DNA of 64,000 bases from Thetidibacter halocola (GTDB lineage Bacteria; Pseudomonadota; Alphaproteobacteria; Rhodobacterales; Rhodobacteraceae). The position numbers were made by a program, and so were the translations under genes. The notes beneath the pieces are model-generated. The model made no database searches and was not told where the DNA came from. It saw nothing but the letters and a program-made list of their open reading frames with translations. Every line of letters starts with the position of its first letter. Positions within the stretch are counted from its first letter, which is position 1. Below are positions 7,955 through 17,067 of the stretch, one piece after another. The DNA is taken from NCBI RefSeq assembly GCF_018224955.1, contig NZ_JAGTUU010000005.1:248001-312000 (forward strand). The letters are read 5' to 3'.

Positions 7955-9510
7955 GGCGCCTCGTCCGGCTGGATGTCGACCTCGGCGCTGTCCGCCTCCA
8001 GCGCTGTTGCCAGCGACTTGAACCGTGACTCGGTGACTTCGCCGAACAGCGGCGCGCTGTGTTGCGGCAGGATCAGGCGCAGCGCCCGCGTGGCCGGATC
8101 CCAGGTCAGGCGGATCTTCTGCGGCATCGGGTCCAGTGACCACAGCATCGCGCCGAACCGCATTGCCTTGCCCAGAACCTCGGCTTCTTTCTGCGTCGCC
8201 TCGTCGATCAGCGAGAACAGCGCCTCGAACCGTGTGCCTTCGCGCTTGTTGCGGTAGCGGTGCAGCAGGGCAAGGCCCAGCCAGATTCGTTCCTGGTGCT
8301 TGAGCCCGCCCAGGTTGGCGCGCGTGGCATAGTCGAAACAGACCTCGGCACGGTAGTCGGGATGGGCGCGCCAGCTGACATCGTGCAGCAGGCAGGCGGC
8401 CTTGATCAGCCGCGCCTTGGCTGGTGCGGCGCCGGGGAACAGCGGTTCCACGAAGCGATACAGCGCCTTGCCAAAGCCGGGCAGGCGCGAGTCCTTGGCC
8501 TCGGCAAAGCGGCAGGCCTCGATCAGCGGATCGAGATCGCGCAGTGCCTGTGGCATCTGTTCATACAGCAGACCCTCGCGGATGCCGTAGCTGGACAAGG
8601 CGATGTCCTTGGGCGTGAAGGTCTTGACCAGGCGGCCCAGCACCTCGGCGGCGAAGGGTACCAGTGCCATGCGCGTCGCGCTGATGCCGCAGGCATTGCG
8701 CAGCGCCTCTAGGTCGGCCGCCTCGATGAAGGCGATGGTGTCCGCGACCGCGGCCTCGTCCATCCGGTATTCGTGCAGGACGTGCAGGGGATAGCCGCGC
8801 CGTTCCATGTCGATCCGCGCGATGGCGCGCCAGCTGCCGCCCACCAGGAACATGCGGTCGCGCTGTTCGCCCATGTGGTCGGCTAGGATCTTGATCTCGC
8901 GCTTGATGTATTTCTCGCGCGCCTTCTTGCCGCCTTCGATGTCCTTGAACTTGAGCGGTCCAAGGGGAGAGGTCACGCGGCGGCCCACCGTGCCGCCGTG
9001 GATCTCGGCCAGTTCCATCGACGAGCCGCCAATGTCGCAGACCAGGCCGAACGACCCCGGCCAGCCCAGCAATACGCCCTGCGCCGACAGCCGTGCCTCC
9101 TCGGACCCGTCGATCACGTGGATGGTCAAGCCGCTCGCTTCCTCCATTTCGGCGGTGAAGGCAGGGCCGTCCTCGGCCTCGCGCATGGCGGCTGTGGCCA
9201 CCACGGTCAGGTCGGGCAGGTCCATCCCCTCGCCCAGCAGGCGAAAGCGTTTCAGCGCGGCCAGCGCGCGGGTCTTGCCCTCGGGGTTCAGGCGACCGGT
9301 CTCGGCCATGCCGGCGCCCAGCCCGCACATGACCTTTTCGTTGAAGAAATAGGCCGGGCTGCGCGCCGCGCCGTCGAACACCACCAGCCGGACAGAGTTC
9401 GACCCGATATCGACCACGCCCACGCGGGACAGGGCGCGGGCCTCGTCCCCCTTGAAGATCGGGGTGCCGAAAGGCTCCCACTGTCCGTGGCTGTCGTTGT
9501 CGCCGTCCAT
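7951..9510 (-). CDS. ppx: Exopolyphosphatase (Ppx/GppA family)
   Basis: A 519-aa enzyme that releases phosphate from polyphosphate or acts on pppGpp. The ASKHA-fold motifs are clear: VGVVDIGSNSVRLVVFDG near residue 30 (phosphate-1 loop), ATAAMREAEDG, DGSEEARLSAQGV, and VCDIGGSSMELAEI (phosphate-2 loop). The C-terminal ~200 residues contain an HD-like helical domain (ACLLHDVSWRAHPDYR). In related genomes ppx directly follows ppk1. Here a flagellin gene lies between them, leaving only 75 bp for a ppx promoter unless read-through supplies it. Confidence 0.93.
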   Translation of the reverse strand: MDGDNDSHGQWEPFGTPIFKGDEARALSRVGVVDIGSNSVRLVVFDGAARSPAYFFNEKVMCGLGAGMAETGRLNPEGKTRALAALKRFRLLGEGMDLPDLTVVATAAMREAEDGPAFTAEMEEASGLTIHVIDGSEEARLSAQGVLLGWPGSFGLVCDIGGSSMELAEIHGGTVGRRVTSPLGPLKFKDIEGGKKAREKYIKREIKILADHMGEQRDRMFLVGGSWRAIARIDMERRGYPLHVLHEYRMDEAAVADTIAFIEAADLEALRNACGISATRMALVPFAAEVLGRLVKTFTPKDIALSSYGIREGLLYEQMPQALRDLDPLIEACRFAEAKDSRLPGFGKALYRFVEPLFPGAAPAKARLIKAACLLHDVSWRAHPDYRAEVCFDYATRANLGGLKHQERIWLGLALLHRYRNKREGTRFEALFSLIDEATQKEAEVLGKAMRFGAMLWSLDPMPQKIRLTWDPATRALRLILPQHSAPLFGEVTESRFKSLATALEADSAEVDIQPDEAP

Positions 9511-9585
9511 GCCGATCCCCGACCGTGGTCCCGCCCGACTTATGGAACGGGGAGTGCGGGCGGGTCAATCGTCAGGGGCGCCCGA

Positions 9586-10884
9586 TCATCGGAAAAGTCC
9601 CAGCAGCACGCCGGGCGCCTGGTTGGCGATGGACAATGCCTGCTGTGCCAGCTGCTGCTGGACCTGCAATGCCTGGAGCCGGGCCGAGGTTTCCTCGAGG
9701 TCGGCATCGACGAGGGTTCCGATGCCGGATTTCAGCGCATCGCTCAGCTTGCCCACGAAGGCATCCTGCGTTTCCAGGCGCTTCTGGTCGGAACCCAGTG
9801 CAGCGGCGCTGTCGATGGCTATGGTCAGCAGGCTTTCGACGCTGCCCAGCGCGTCCCGCGCACCGCTGGCCGTGGTCACGTCAAGGTCGGACAGGTCGCC
9901 CAGCCCGCCGCCGATCGTGTTTCCAGCACTGGCGCTGAGCGTGTTGAAGGCGACGCCGATCGTGTCCGTGGCATCCGTCACGCCGGAGGACAGGCGCAGC
10001 GTCGATCCGCTGTAGCTCATGTCCAGCGTGTCGCTGCCGATGTCGTTGGACAGCGCGTAGGCGTCGAACTTCTGTTTCAGCGCGTAAAGCACGTCGCCCA
10101 TCCCGTCGCCGTCGCGGGCGACGTAGCTGATCGGGCCCGAGGCCATCTCGGCCTGCGTCTGGCTGGCGCCAGCGGTGGTGCGCAGCGCCGCCTGGTCGAA
10201 GGCCGAGCCGTCGGCATCCGTGCCGAAGACTGAGATCGAAAACGCCATCCCGGTTTGCACCGTGATGCTCGACAGGTCCATTGTGGCGGTCTGCGTCGCG
10301 TTCAGCGTCGCGGTCGCCGCATTGGCGGCAAAGGTGCCGCCGGTGGCGGCGATGCCCTGCGCCGCGGTGCCCAGGTCGCGCTTGCGGATCGTGATGTCGG
10401 ACGATGTCACCGCCGTCGGCGTCCGGTTGATCGAGCCCAGAACCCCGATGCTGCCCGAACCGGCGGTCGTCTCCATATTCTTAAGCAGGCCCGTGCCGTT
10501 GAACGAGGCGGTGTCCACCACCGACTGGATTTGTGTCGTCAGCGCCGCGATGTCGGACTGGATCTTGGCACGGTCGACATTGCCTTCCTGTGCCGCGACC
10601 ACCTTGCCCTTGATCTGAGTCAGCAGGTCGGTGATCGTCTCGGCCCCCTGGCGGGCGACCGACACCGTCGCCTGCCCCAGGTTGAGGCTGTCAGAGGCCC
10701 GCTTGAAGCCGGCCACGTCGGCCTCCATCGTCTTGGCGATGGCCCAGACGGCGGCGTTGTCCTCGGAGGTGGCGACCCTGCGGCCAGTGGCGATCTCGCT
10801 GCGCGTCACAGCGAGTTCGGAGTTGATCGATTTCAGCGTCTGGAGCGCGGTTTGCGCGCCGGGATTGGTGTTGATGCTCGACAT
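9586..10884 (-). CDS. Flagellin
   Basis: A 432-aa filament protein. The conserved N-terminal coiled-coil (MSSINTNPGAQTALQTLKSINSEL..., with TGRRVATSEDNAAVWAIA) and C-terminal coiled-coil (LQALQVQQQLAQQALSIANQAP) that polymerise the filament core are both present, and there is no signal peptide, as expected for type III export. The middle (about 140-320) is a Ser/Thr/Ala-rich variable outer domain with few charges. An AAAAGG ribosome site precedes the ATG. No other flagellar gene is in the window. The gene lies between ppk1 and ppx on their strand, with a 215-bp leader of its own upstream. Confidence 0.92.
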   Translation of the reverse strand: MSSINTNPGAQTALQTLKSINSELAVTRSEIATGRRVATSEDNAAVWAIAKTMEADVAGFKRASDSLNLGQATVSVARQGAETITDLLTQIKGKVVAAQEGNVDRAKIQSDIAALTTQIQSVVDTASFNGTGLLKNMETTAGSGSIGVLGSINRTPTAVTSSDITIRKRDLGTAAQGIAATGGTFAANAATATLNATQTATMDLSSITVQTGMAFSISVFGTDADGSAFDQAALRTTAGASQTQAEMASGPISYVARDGDGMGDVLYALKQKFDAYALSNDIGSDTLDMSYSGSTLRLSSGVTDATDTIGVAFNTLSASAGNTIGGGLGDLSDLDVTTASGARDALGSVESLLTIAIDSAAALGSDQKRLETQDAFVGKLSDALKSGIGTLVDADLEETSARLQALQVQQQLAQQALSIANQAPGVLLGLFR

Positions 10885-11099
10885 GAGAATCGCCTTTTCT
10901 GAACGGAAGGCGCGTTTTCAACGCGGAGCGGCCACGGTCGGGCCTTGTCACCGTTTCGGCGTTGCGGGGCCGTGGCATGTGCTGCCGTGGCCGGTCCGCG
11001 CCACGCGGATTGCGTGCATCGGACAGATTGCCCCGGCGATCTTAACCGGGTCTTCAGAAATCGTGGCGGCGCCGGGGTGATTCCGGGGCGCGTCGCGCC

Positions 11100-13271
11100 T
11101 CAGTCCCCGTGGGTCAGCTTGGGCACGTCCTTGGCCCCGGCCGAGCCGCGCCCCGACAGTGAGGGGTTCTCCATGAAGAAGCGATGCGCGCTGAAGGCGA
11201 ATTCGCCTTCGGGCACCGGCACGCGGGCAAAGCTGCCATCCGGTGCCATCATCCAGCTCTGCGCTTCGTCGGCGAGGTTGGCGGCCATGATCTGGCTCAC
11301 GATCTGCGCCTTGACCGTGGGGTTATGGATCTCGACCCCGGTCTCGATCCGGCGGTTCAGGTTGCGGCCCATCCAGTCGGCCGAGGACATGAACACCCGC
11401 GCCTTGGCATGGGGCAGGCCATGGCCGTTGCCGAAGCAGATGATGCGCGAATGTTCCAGGAAGCGGCCGATGATCGACTTGACGCGGATGTTGTCGGACA
11501 GGCCCTTGACCCCGGGCCGCAGCCCGCAGATGCCGCGGATCACGCAGTCGATCCTGACACCGGCCTGACTGGCCTCGTAGAGCGCGTCGATCATGTCGGG
11601 TTCGATCAGCGAGTTCAGCTTGAGCCAGATCTGTGCGGGCCGGCCCTGGCGGGCGTGCTCGGCCTCGGCGCGGATCAGGTCGATCATGCCGGATTTCAGC
11701 GTGTGCGGCGAGATCAGCAGGTTTTCCAGCCCCTCGGGCTGGGCATAGCCGCTGAGGTAGTTGAACAGTCGCGCCGCGTCCCGCCCCAGGCCCGCGTCGC
11801 AAGTGAAGAAGCTGAGGTCGGTGTAGATCTTTGCGGTGATCGGGTGGTAATTGCCGGTGCCCCAATGGGTGTAGGTCACCAGCTTGTCGCCCTCGCGCCG
11901 GACCACCTGGCTGATCTTGGCGTGGGTCTTCCATTCTAGGAAGCCGTAGACCACGTGTGCGCCCGACCGTTCCAGCCGCCGCGACTGGCGGATGTTGGCG
12001 GCCTCATCGAAGCGCGCCTTGAGTTCCACCAGCGCCGTGACCGACTTGCCGTCCTCGGCCGCCTCGCAGAGCGCGTCGACGATGGGAGAGTTCTTGGAGG
12101 TGCGGTAGAGCGTCTGCTTGATCGCCACCACGTTGGGGTCAAGCGCCGCCTGGTTGAGGAACCGCACCACCATGTCGAAGGTCTCGTAGGGGTGGTGCAG
12201 CAGCATGTCCTTCTGCGTGATGGCGCGGAACATGTTGCCGTCGTGGTCCTGCACGCGCTCGGGCACGCGCGGGGTGAACAGCGGCCACAGCAGGTCGGGC
12301 CGGGCGTCGAGCACCAGTTCGTTGAGGTCGGCCATGCCGATCATGCCGTCGAGTTCGATCACCTCGTCGTCGCGCACGTGCAGTTCCTGCATGACGATGC
12401 GGCGCAGCGCGGGCGGCGCGCCCTTGGTGGCGGTCAGGCGCACGACCTCGCCGCGGCGGCGGCGTTTCAGCGCCACCTCGAATTCGCGCACCAGATCCTC
12501 GGCCTCTTCCTCGACTTCCAGATCGCTGTCGCGCAGCACGCGAAAGCCGAAATGATCCTTGCAGCGGTAGCCGGGAAACAGGCTGTCGATATGCAGCAGC
12601 AGCACGTCCTCCAGCCGGATGAACCGGTGCTGGCCGTCGGGCGCGGGCAACGGCATGAAACGGTCGATCTGCGCCGGGATCGGCAGCAGCGCCTGCAACG
12701 CGCGCTTGTCGCGCATCCGCTCCAGGTGCAGCGCGAGGCAGAAGCCCATGTTGGCGATGAACGGAAAGGGATGCGCCGGGTCGATCGCCAGCGGCGACAA
12801 CACCGGGAAGACCTGCGCCATGAAGGCGTCGGCCAGCGCGGTCTTGTCCTCTTTCGTCAGGTCGGGCAGCGGCACGATGGTGATGCCCGCCTCGGCCATC
12901 AATTCGCGCAGGACGCCCAGGACCTTCTGCTGATGCGCCATCAGGCGGCGGGCGTCCTCGTCGATCAGCACCAGCTGTTCGGCTGGCGACAGGCCATCGG
13001 CGGCGGGCGTCGTGTTGCCTGCCTGCGCCAGTTCCCGCAGGCCCGCGACCCGCACGGTATAGAACTCGTCCAGGTTCGCCGCCGAGATCGACAGGAAGCG
13101 CAGCCGCTCCAGCAGTGGCACCCTGGGGTTCTCGGCCTCTTCCAGCACCCGCCAGTTGAAGCCCAGCCAGCTGAGCTCGCGGTTGTAGAAGCGCCCCGGT
13201 CCGTTGAAATCGAGATCCGGCAGGTCGGTCGCGGGGGGGATCGGGCTTTTGAGGAAATCGGCTTGGGTCAT
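11100..13271 (-). CDS. ppk: Polyphosphate kinase 1
   Basis: A 723-aa enzyme, normal PPK1 length, that makes long-chain polyphosphate from ATP. It opens with the family's RFYNRELSWLGFNWRVLEEA and LDEFYTVRVAGL motifs. The catalytic region has YTHWGTGNY, in which His469 is the expected phospho-acceptor, followed by TDLSFFTCD and the second phosphohistidine-type block (LEHSRIICFGNG, SSADWMGRNLNRR). I set the start at ATG 13271, since the frame upstream of it only overlaps hdaA. It follows hdaA by 41 bp and probably shares its transcript with hdaA and the AI-2E-type permease. Confidence 0.95.
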   Translation of the reverse strand: MTQADFLKSPIPPATDLPDLDFNGPGRFYNRELSWLGFNWRVLEEAENPRVPLLERLRFLSISAANLDEFYTVRVAGLRELAQAGNTTPAADGLSPAEQLVLIDEDARRLMAHQQKVLGVLRELMAEAGITIVPLPDLTKEDKTALADAFMAQVFPVLSPLAIDPAHPFPFIANMGFCLALHLERMRDKRALQALLPIPAQIDRFMPLPAPDGQHRFIRLEDVLLLHIDSLFPGYRCKDHFGFRVLRDSDLEVEEEAEDLVREFEVALKRRRRGEVVRLTATKGAPPALRRIVMQELHVRDDEVIELDGMIGMADLNELVLDARPDLLWPLFTPRVPERVQDHDGNMFRAITQKDMLLHHPYETFDMVVRFLNQAALDPNVVAIKQTLYRTSKNSPIVDALCEAAEDGKSVTALVELKARFDEAANIRQSRRLERSGAHVVYGFLEWKTHAKISQVVRREGDKLVTYTHWGTGNYHPITAKIYTDLSFFTCDAGLGRDAARLFNYLSGYAQPEGLENLLISPHTLKSGMIDLIRAEAEHARQGRPAQIWLKLNSLIEPDMIDALYEASQAGVRIDCVIRGICGLRPGVKGLSDNIRVKSIIGRFLEHSRIICFGNGHGLPHAKARVFMSSADWMGRNLNRRIETGVEIHNPTVKAQIVSQIMAANLADEAQSWMMAPDGSFARVPVPEGEFAFSAHRFFMENPSLSGRGSAGAKDVPKLTHGD

Positions 13272-13312
13272 GGGATGCTTTTGCGAATGCGCTGCGACGG
13301 TTTCGTGACGGT

Positions 13313-13993
13313 TCAGTCCGGCTCGTCCAGCCTCGCCACCATCTGCACCGCCATCGGCCGGGTGATGCGCGACTTGGCGGACAGGGCGGCGCGGTCGAGC
13401 GCCTCGGTCATCTGTCGTGCAGCAGCGTAGCTGCGTGGCATGTGGGCCACAAGGTAGGGAATTACCGTGGCGTCGGGCACGATCTGCCGGTCTGCGAACA
13501 GCTTGGCCAGCAGCGCGGTCAGCAGCGCGTCGTCCGGGTCGGACAGGCTGACCGATTGCGTGCCTTCCAGCCGGCTTTGCAGGTCGGGCAGGGTCAGCCC
13601 CCAGCGCATCGGCGGGCGGACGGCGGTCAGCAGCAGGGCGCGGCCCTCGGCCAGGCACAGGTTGTGCAGGTGGAACAGCGCCTCTTCGGCGGCGGGCTCC
13701 CCGGCGATGCGCTGCACGTCCTCGACGCAGGCCGGCGCCTCGGCCAGCCGCGGGATGTCGGCCTGCGCCAGGTCCTGCGCGGGCAGGATCGTCGCGCCGC
13801 TCTGCGCCGCCCAGACATGTGCGAGGTGTGTCTTGCCCGATCCCGACGGGCCCAACAACACCAGCTTGCGCTGCGGCCAGTCGCGCCAGCCCTCGACCAT
13901 GGCCACGGCCAGCGCGTTGGCGGTCGATACGAAATAGTCTTCCCGCCCCAGCGCGGCCCGGACCGGCAAGGGCAGGGGAAGCTGCTCTGCCAT
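13313..13993 (-). CDS. hdaA: HdaA, DnaA-family replication regulator
   Basis: A 226-aa AAA+ protein like the DnaA ATPase core without the DNA-binding domain. Walker A is LLGPSGSGKTHL (residues 47-56); the Walker B-like strand is CVEDVQRIAG, and a sensor-like RALLLTAVRPP follows. The N-terminal EQLPLPLP is the short clamp-binding type peptide that ties Hda to the DNA polymerase sliding clamp, so the role is stimulation of DnaA-ATP hydrolysis after initiation. It sits 2 bp after the permease gene and 41 bp before ppk. Confidence 0.9.
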   Translation of the reverse strand: MAEQLPLPLPVRAALGREDYFVSTANALAVAMVEGWRDWPQRKLVLLGPSGSGKTHLAHVWAAQSGATILPAQDLAQADIPRLAEAPACVEDVQRIAGEPAAEEALFHLHNLCLAEGRALLLTAVRPPMRWGLTLPDLQSRLEGTQSVSLSDPDDALLTALLAKLFADRQIVPDATVIPYLVAHMPRSYAAARQMTEALDRAALSAKSRITRPMAVQMVARLDEPD

Positions 13994-13995
13994 GC

Positions 13996-15063
13996 TCAGT
14001 CCTCGTCCTGTCCCGTCAGCCCGCGATAGAGGCGGCTGCCGACATATTGCCGGGCGAGGAACCGCGCCACGACGCCCAGGGCGGCCGCCAGCGGCACCGC
14101 CACCAGCATCCCCACGAATCCGAAGAGCGAGCCGAAGACCGACAGCGCCAGCAACAGCCAGACCGGGTGCAGCCCCACGCTGGACCCGACCCAGCGCGGC
14201 GTCAGGATATTACCCTCGATGAACTGGCCGGACTGGAAGATCGCCCAGACCGCGATGATCCACACCCAGTCGCCCCAGAACTGGAACAGGGCAAGGCCGA
14301 TGGCCAGCATCCCGCCGACGATGGCCCCCACATAGGGGATGAAGGTCAGCATCCCCGCCAGCACGCCGACGACCAGCCCGAATTGCAGCCCCACAAGCCA
14401 CAGCCCGGCGGCATAATAGACCCCCAGCGCGATGCAGACCGATCCCATGCCGCGCACGAAACCCGCCAGCACGGCGTCCACGTCCGAGGCCACCTGGCGG
14501 ATCGTCGGCGCATGGTCGAGCGGCAGCAGGGCGTCGATCTCGGTCACCATGTTGTCCCAGTCGACCAGCATGTAGATCGCCACCACCGGCACGATCACCA
14601 CCAGCAGCGCCACGTTCAGCAGCGAGGCGGCGGAACTGAGCGCGGTGTTCAGCAGCTCTCCGCCCTTGTTCTGGATCGTCGTGCCGATCGAGATCAGCGC
14701 CTCGCGCAGCGGGCTGCCCTCGGTCACGACCGAGGGAAAGCGTTCCGTCAGGAAGGCCTGAAGGTCGCGGAACAGTTGCGGCATCGTGTTGAACAGCTGC
14801 ACCGTCTGGCTGATCAGCGCCGGGATCACCGCCAGCGCCAGCACCACGAAGAGCAGCGCAGCCACCACGGCGATCACGCCCACCGCAGCGCCGCGCGACA
14901 GGCCCAACCGCTCCAGCCGGTCGGCCACGGGATCGAGGAAATAGGCGATGGCGCCGCCCAGCACGAAGGGCAGCAGCACGTCGCCCAGGAACCACAGCAC
15001 CACGGCAAGGACCGCCGCGGTGAGGCCCCAGTATTTCATTTGTGTCCTGACGGGCAGAGCCAT
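13996..15063 (-). CDS. AI-2E family (PerM-like) permease
   Basis: A 355-aa polytopic inner-membrane protein. About eight hydrophobic segments are visible: two at the N-terminus (YWGLTAAVLAVVLWFLGDVLLPFVLG), one near residue 75, then a long soluble stretch with amphipathic helices, and the C-terminal group (VGMLTFIPYVGAIVGG-type loop, then LLLALSVFGSLFGFVGMLVAVPLAA). The P.(F/Y)IGP-like turn 'FIPYVGAIVGG' is the family hallmark. Members export various small molecules or act as Na+/H+ antiporters; substrate unknown. ATG 15063 follows an AAGGGGAA site; a later in-frame ATG 24 bases on is the alternative. First gene of the hdaA-ppk transcript. Confidence 0.87.
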   Translation of the reverse strand: MALPVRTQMKYWGLTAAVLAVVLWFLGDVLLPFVLGGAIAYFLDPVADRLERLGLSRGAAVGVIAVVAALLFVVLALAVIPALISQTVQLFNTMPQLFRDLQAFLTERFPSVVTEGSPLREALISIGTTIQNKGGELLNTALSSAASLLNVALLVVIVPVVAIYMLVDWDNMVTEIDALLPLDHAPTIRQVASDVDAVLAGFVRGMGSVCIALGVYYAAGLWLVGLQFGLVVGVLAGMLTFIPYVGAIVGGMLAIGLALFQFWGDWVWIIAVWAIFQSGQFIEGNILTPRWVGSSVGLHPVWLLLALSVFGSLFGFVGMLVAVPLAAALGVVARFLARQYVGSRLYRGLTGQDED

Positions 15064-15215
15064 GCGGTTCCCCTTGCGCTTCGTTCCCTACATCGCGCGC
15101 GCGCGCCCCGTGTTCAAGGGGCGGCTTGACCTCGGCCGCATGGCGCGGAACGATGCCCGCAGGCGGGTGCGCCGCTGCGCCACCCGCGCCGGGTCAGGGT
15201 GCCTGAGCCGGTCCG

Positions 15216-16844
15216 CTACGCCGTGTCCTCGGGTTTCGGCGGCGGTGTGTAGCCGGTCGGATCGGCCTGCCAGCGGCGCCATTGATCGTAGAAACCGTGT
15301 TCGCCATCAAACGGCAATCTCCAGGTCGGCCATTTCTCCGGCCATGCCATCCCCTCCGGCAAGGTCACGCTGGCATCGCCATAAGCTGATTTGACCTGGT
15401 CCTCGGAAATCGGCACGGTCAAGAGGGACACATCCTTGAACGCCGCACCATGGAATGTAGCGGCGTTCAAGGATGTGATACCCTGCATCCGCGCCAGCCG
15501 GAGGACCGCCCCCTCCATCCGCGCCAGCCGGAGGTTCGCCCCCTCCATCCGCGCCTCGCTGAGGTCCGCCCCCTCCATCCGCGCCAGCCGGAGGTCCGCC
15601 CCCTCCATCCGCGCCTCGCTGAGGCTCGCCCCCTGCATCCGCGCCACCCGGAGGACCGCCCTCTCCATCCGTGCTCCGCTGAGGACCGCCCCCTGCATCC
15701 GCGCCTCGCTGAGGTCCGCCCCCTCCATCCGCGCCTCGCTGAGGCTCGCCCCCTGCATCCGCGCCAGCCGGAGGACCGCCCCCTCCATCCGTGCTCCGCT
15801 GAGGTCCGCCCCGGACAGGATCAGGCCGGACAAGTCGGCCTTTTGCAGGTTGATGCCGCGCAGGTCGAGGCGATAACCGTAGTTCCGATAGCGACGCAGC
15901 GTTTCTCTCCAGCGCGCGAGGGCGTTCTTGAACGCTTCGATCTTGTCGAGGCCGTGCCGCTGGCCTTCCGGCGGTTCTGGCAGTTCGGGACAGGGCGTGT
16001 CGAAGACCCATTGCGCATCCGGCGCTGCATCCGGCCCCCAGCGCGCCTCCACATGCCGTTGCGCGGGGGAACGCCGCCCGATGATCGTCAACGCAAGCTG
16101 GATGTCGGCGCGGGGCGGGGGCAGGGCATCTACCCAAGCCTTGACCTGATCGCGCAAGTCAGGCTCCACGGGGTTGATGCCGCATTTCTTGTGGGCCAGG
16201 TCCTGCGCTTGAAGCTTGAACGCCGCTTCTTCGAGACCCAGCGGTTCAAGTTCAGCCCGAGCCTCTGACAGCGCCTTTTCCCAAAGGTCGCGCGGGTTGT
16301 CGCTTGGCGCATCCTCCGCCTTCGCATTCTCCCGCACATAGGCGCAGAGGATCTCCATCACCCGCACATGGTCGCGCCCCTTGTCATAGGCGGTGCTGTC
16401 CTGCGCGATGCGCTCCAGCGACAGCAGCGCGCCGATGCGCACCTCGATGTTTGGCACGGTCCGCTCGTTGCCGTCACGCTTGACGGTCTTTTCCGCCCCC
16501 AGCATCTCGACCGCCTTGTTGATCCGGTCGGTGATGTGGCCTTCCTTCTGGAACTCGACCGTCTTCTGTTTCAGCACCGTCGCCCAGATCACGAAGGGCG
16601 CGCCCAGCAGCGCGGCGATCATCGCGCCCGCGCCAAGGCTGGGGCCGGTGGCAGCGGTGCCGAAGGCGTTTGTGACCGTGTGCCAGATCACTCCGAAAGC
16701 GGCGGCAATCGCGCCCAGGAACAGCAGTGCAAGGACCAGCGTGAACAGCGGGCCGAGCGGCCGCGCCACCGTCCAGTCCTGCGCGCCCCGGAGTCCCATC
16801 CAGTCGAGGAAAGACCCCGGCCCCTTGTCCTTGCCTGCCGCCAT
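15216..16844 (-). CDS. Membrane-anchored pentapeptide-repeat protein
   Basis: A 542-aa protein from ATG 16844, preferred over a GTG at 16898 because a GGACGG site lies upstream of it. Two hydrophobic helices follow at about residues 30-55 and 70-90 (LGPLFTLVLALLFLGAIAAAF; IAALLGAPFVIWATVL). Next come a helical cytosolic region and, from about residue 330, pentapeptide repeats of the A(D/N)LSx type: a few diverged copies, then eleven 10-residue units of the form xARMEGAxLS. Such repeats fold as a square beta-helix. The role is unknown; the anchor plus beta-helix suggests a scaffold. The repeat DNA is strikingly uniform (see the repeat entry). Confidence 0.88.
   Translation of the reverse strand: MAAGKDKGPGSFLDWMGLRGAQDWTVARPLGPLFTLVLALLFLGAIAAAFGVIWHTVTNAFGTAATGPSLGAGAMIAALLGAPFVIWATVLKQKTVEFQKEGHITDRINKAVEMLGAEKTVKRDGNERTVPNIEVRIGALLSLERIAQDSTAYDKGRDHVRVMEILCAYVRENAKAEDAPSDNPRDLWEKALSEARAELEPLGLEEAAFKLQAQDLAHKKCGINPVEPDLRDQVKAWVDALPPPRADIQLALTIIGRRSPAQRHVEARWGPDAAPDAQWVFDTPCPELPEPPEGQRHGLDKIEAFKNALARWRETLRRYRNYGYRLDLRGINLQKADLSGLILSGADLSGARMEGAVLRLARMQGASLSEARMEGADLSEARMQGAVLSGARMERAVLRVARMQGASLSEARMEGADLRLARMEGADLSEARMEGANLRLARMEGAVLRLARMQGITSLNAATFHGAAFKDVSLLTVPISEDQVKSAYGDASVTLPEGMAWPEKWPTWRLPFDGEHGFYDQWRRWQADPTGYTPPPKPEDTA
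15481..15810 (-). repeat. Eleven exact-length 30-bp coding tandem repeats
   Basis: On the plus strand the units read like CCCTCCATCCGCGCC followed by AGCCGGAGGACCGCC or TCGCTGAGGTCCGCC. Every unit is exactly 30 bp, with substitutions at only a handful of positions, so each encodes two pentapeptides of the membrane pentapeptide-repeat protein on the minus strand. There are no spacers, so this is not a CRISPR array. Confidence 0.95.
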
Positions 16845-16972
16845 GCCGATACCGTCCAACCGCTTCACATGACGCCACTCTGGCCGAATTCGGGCCACCC
16901 GGGAAGAGGCAGATCGTCAAGAGAAGGTAAAACTCCCTTTGCAACCCATTGAAGACGCTGCGTCACCTGTGC

Positions 16973-16989
16973 TGTCCCATCGTGGGACA
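16973..16989. promoter_or_regulatory. 17-bp palindrome upstream of proS
   Basis: TGTCCCATCGTGGGACA is a perfect inverted repeat with 7-bp arms and a 3-base centre, in the 223-bp divergent gap between the pentapeptide gene and proS. It could be an operator or an RNA hairpin in the proS leader; no regulator is identified. Confidence 0.4.
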
Positions 16990-17067
16990 CGCCCCGCCCC
17001 GCGCGGCCCCTTGTCTGCCTGCATCCAACCGGCTAGGACGGCGAAAACCCTTGCCCCGGAGGCCGCC

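Noticed and set aside
10885-11099. A flagellar sigma-28 promoter upstream of the flagellin gene.
   Set aside because: TTAAG and TCCGATGC-like boxes exist on the minus strand but the spacing does not fit the consensus, so I do not call it.
15481-15810. Regular 30-bp direct repeats that look like a CRISPR array.
   Set aside because: No spacers between units, the repeats are coding in the minus frame, and no cas genes are near.
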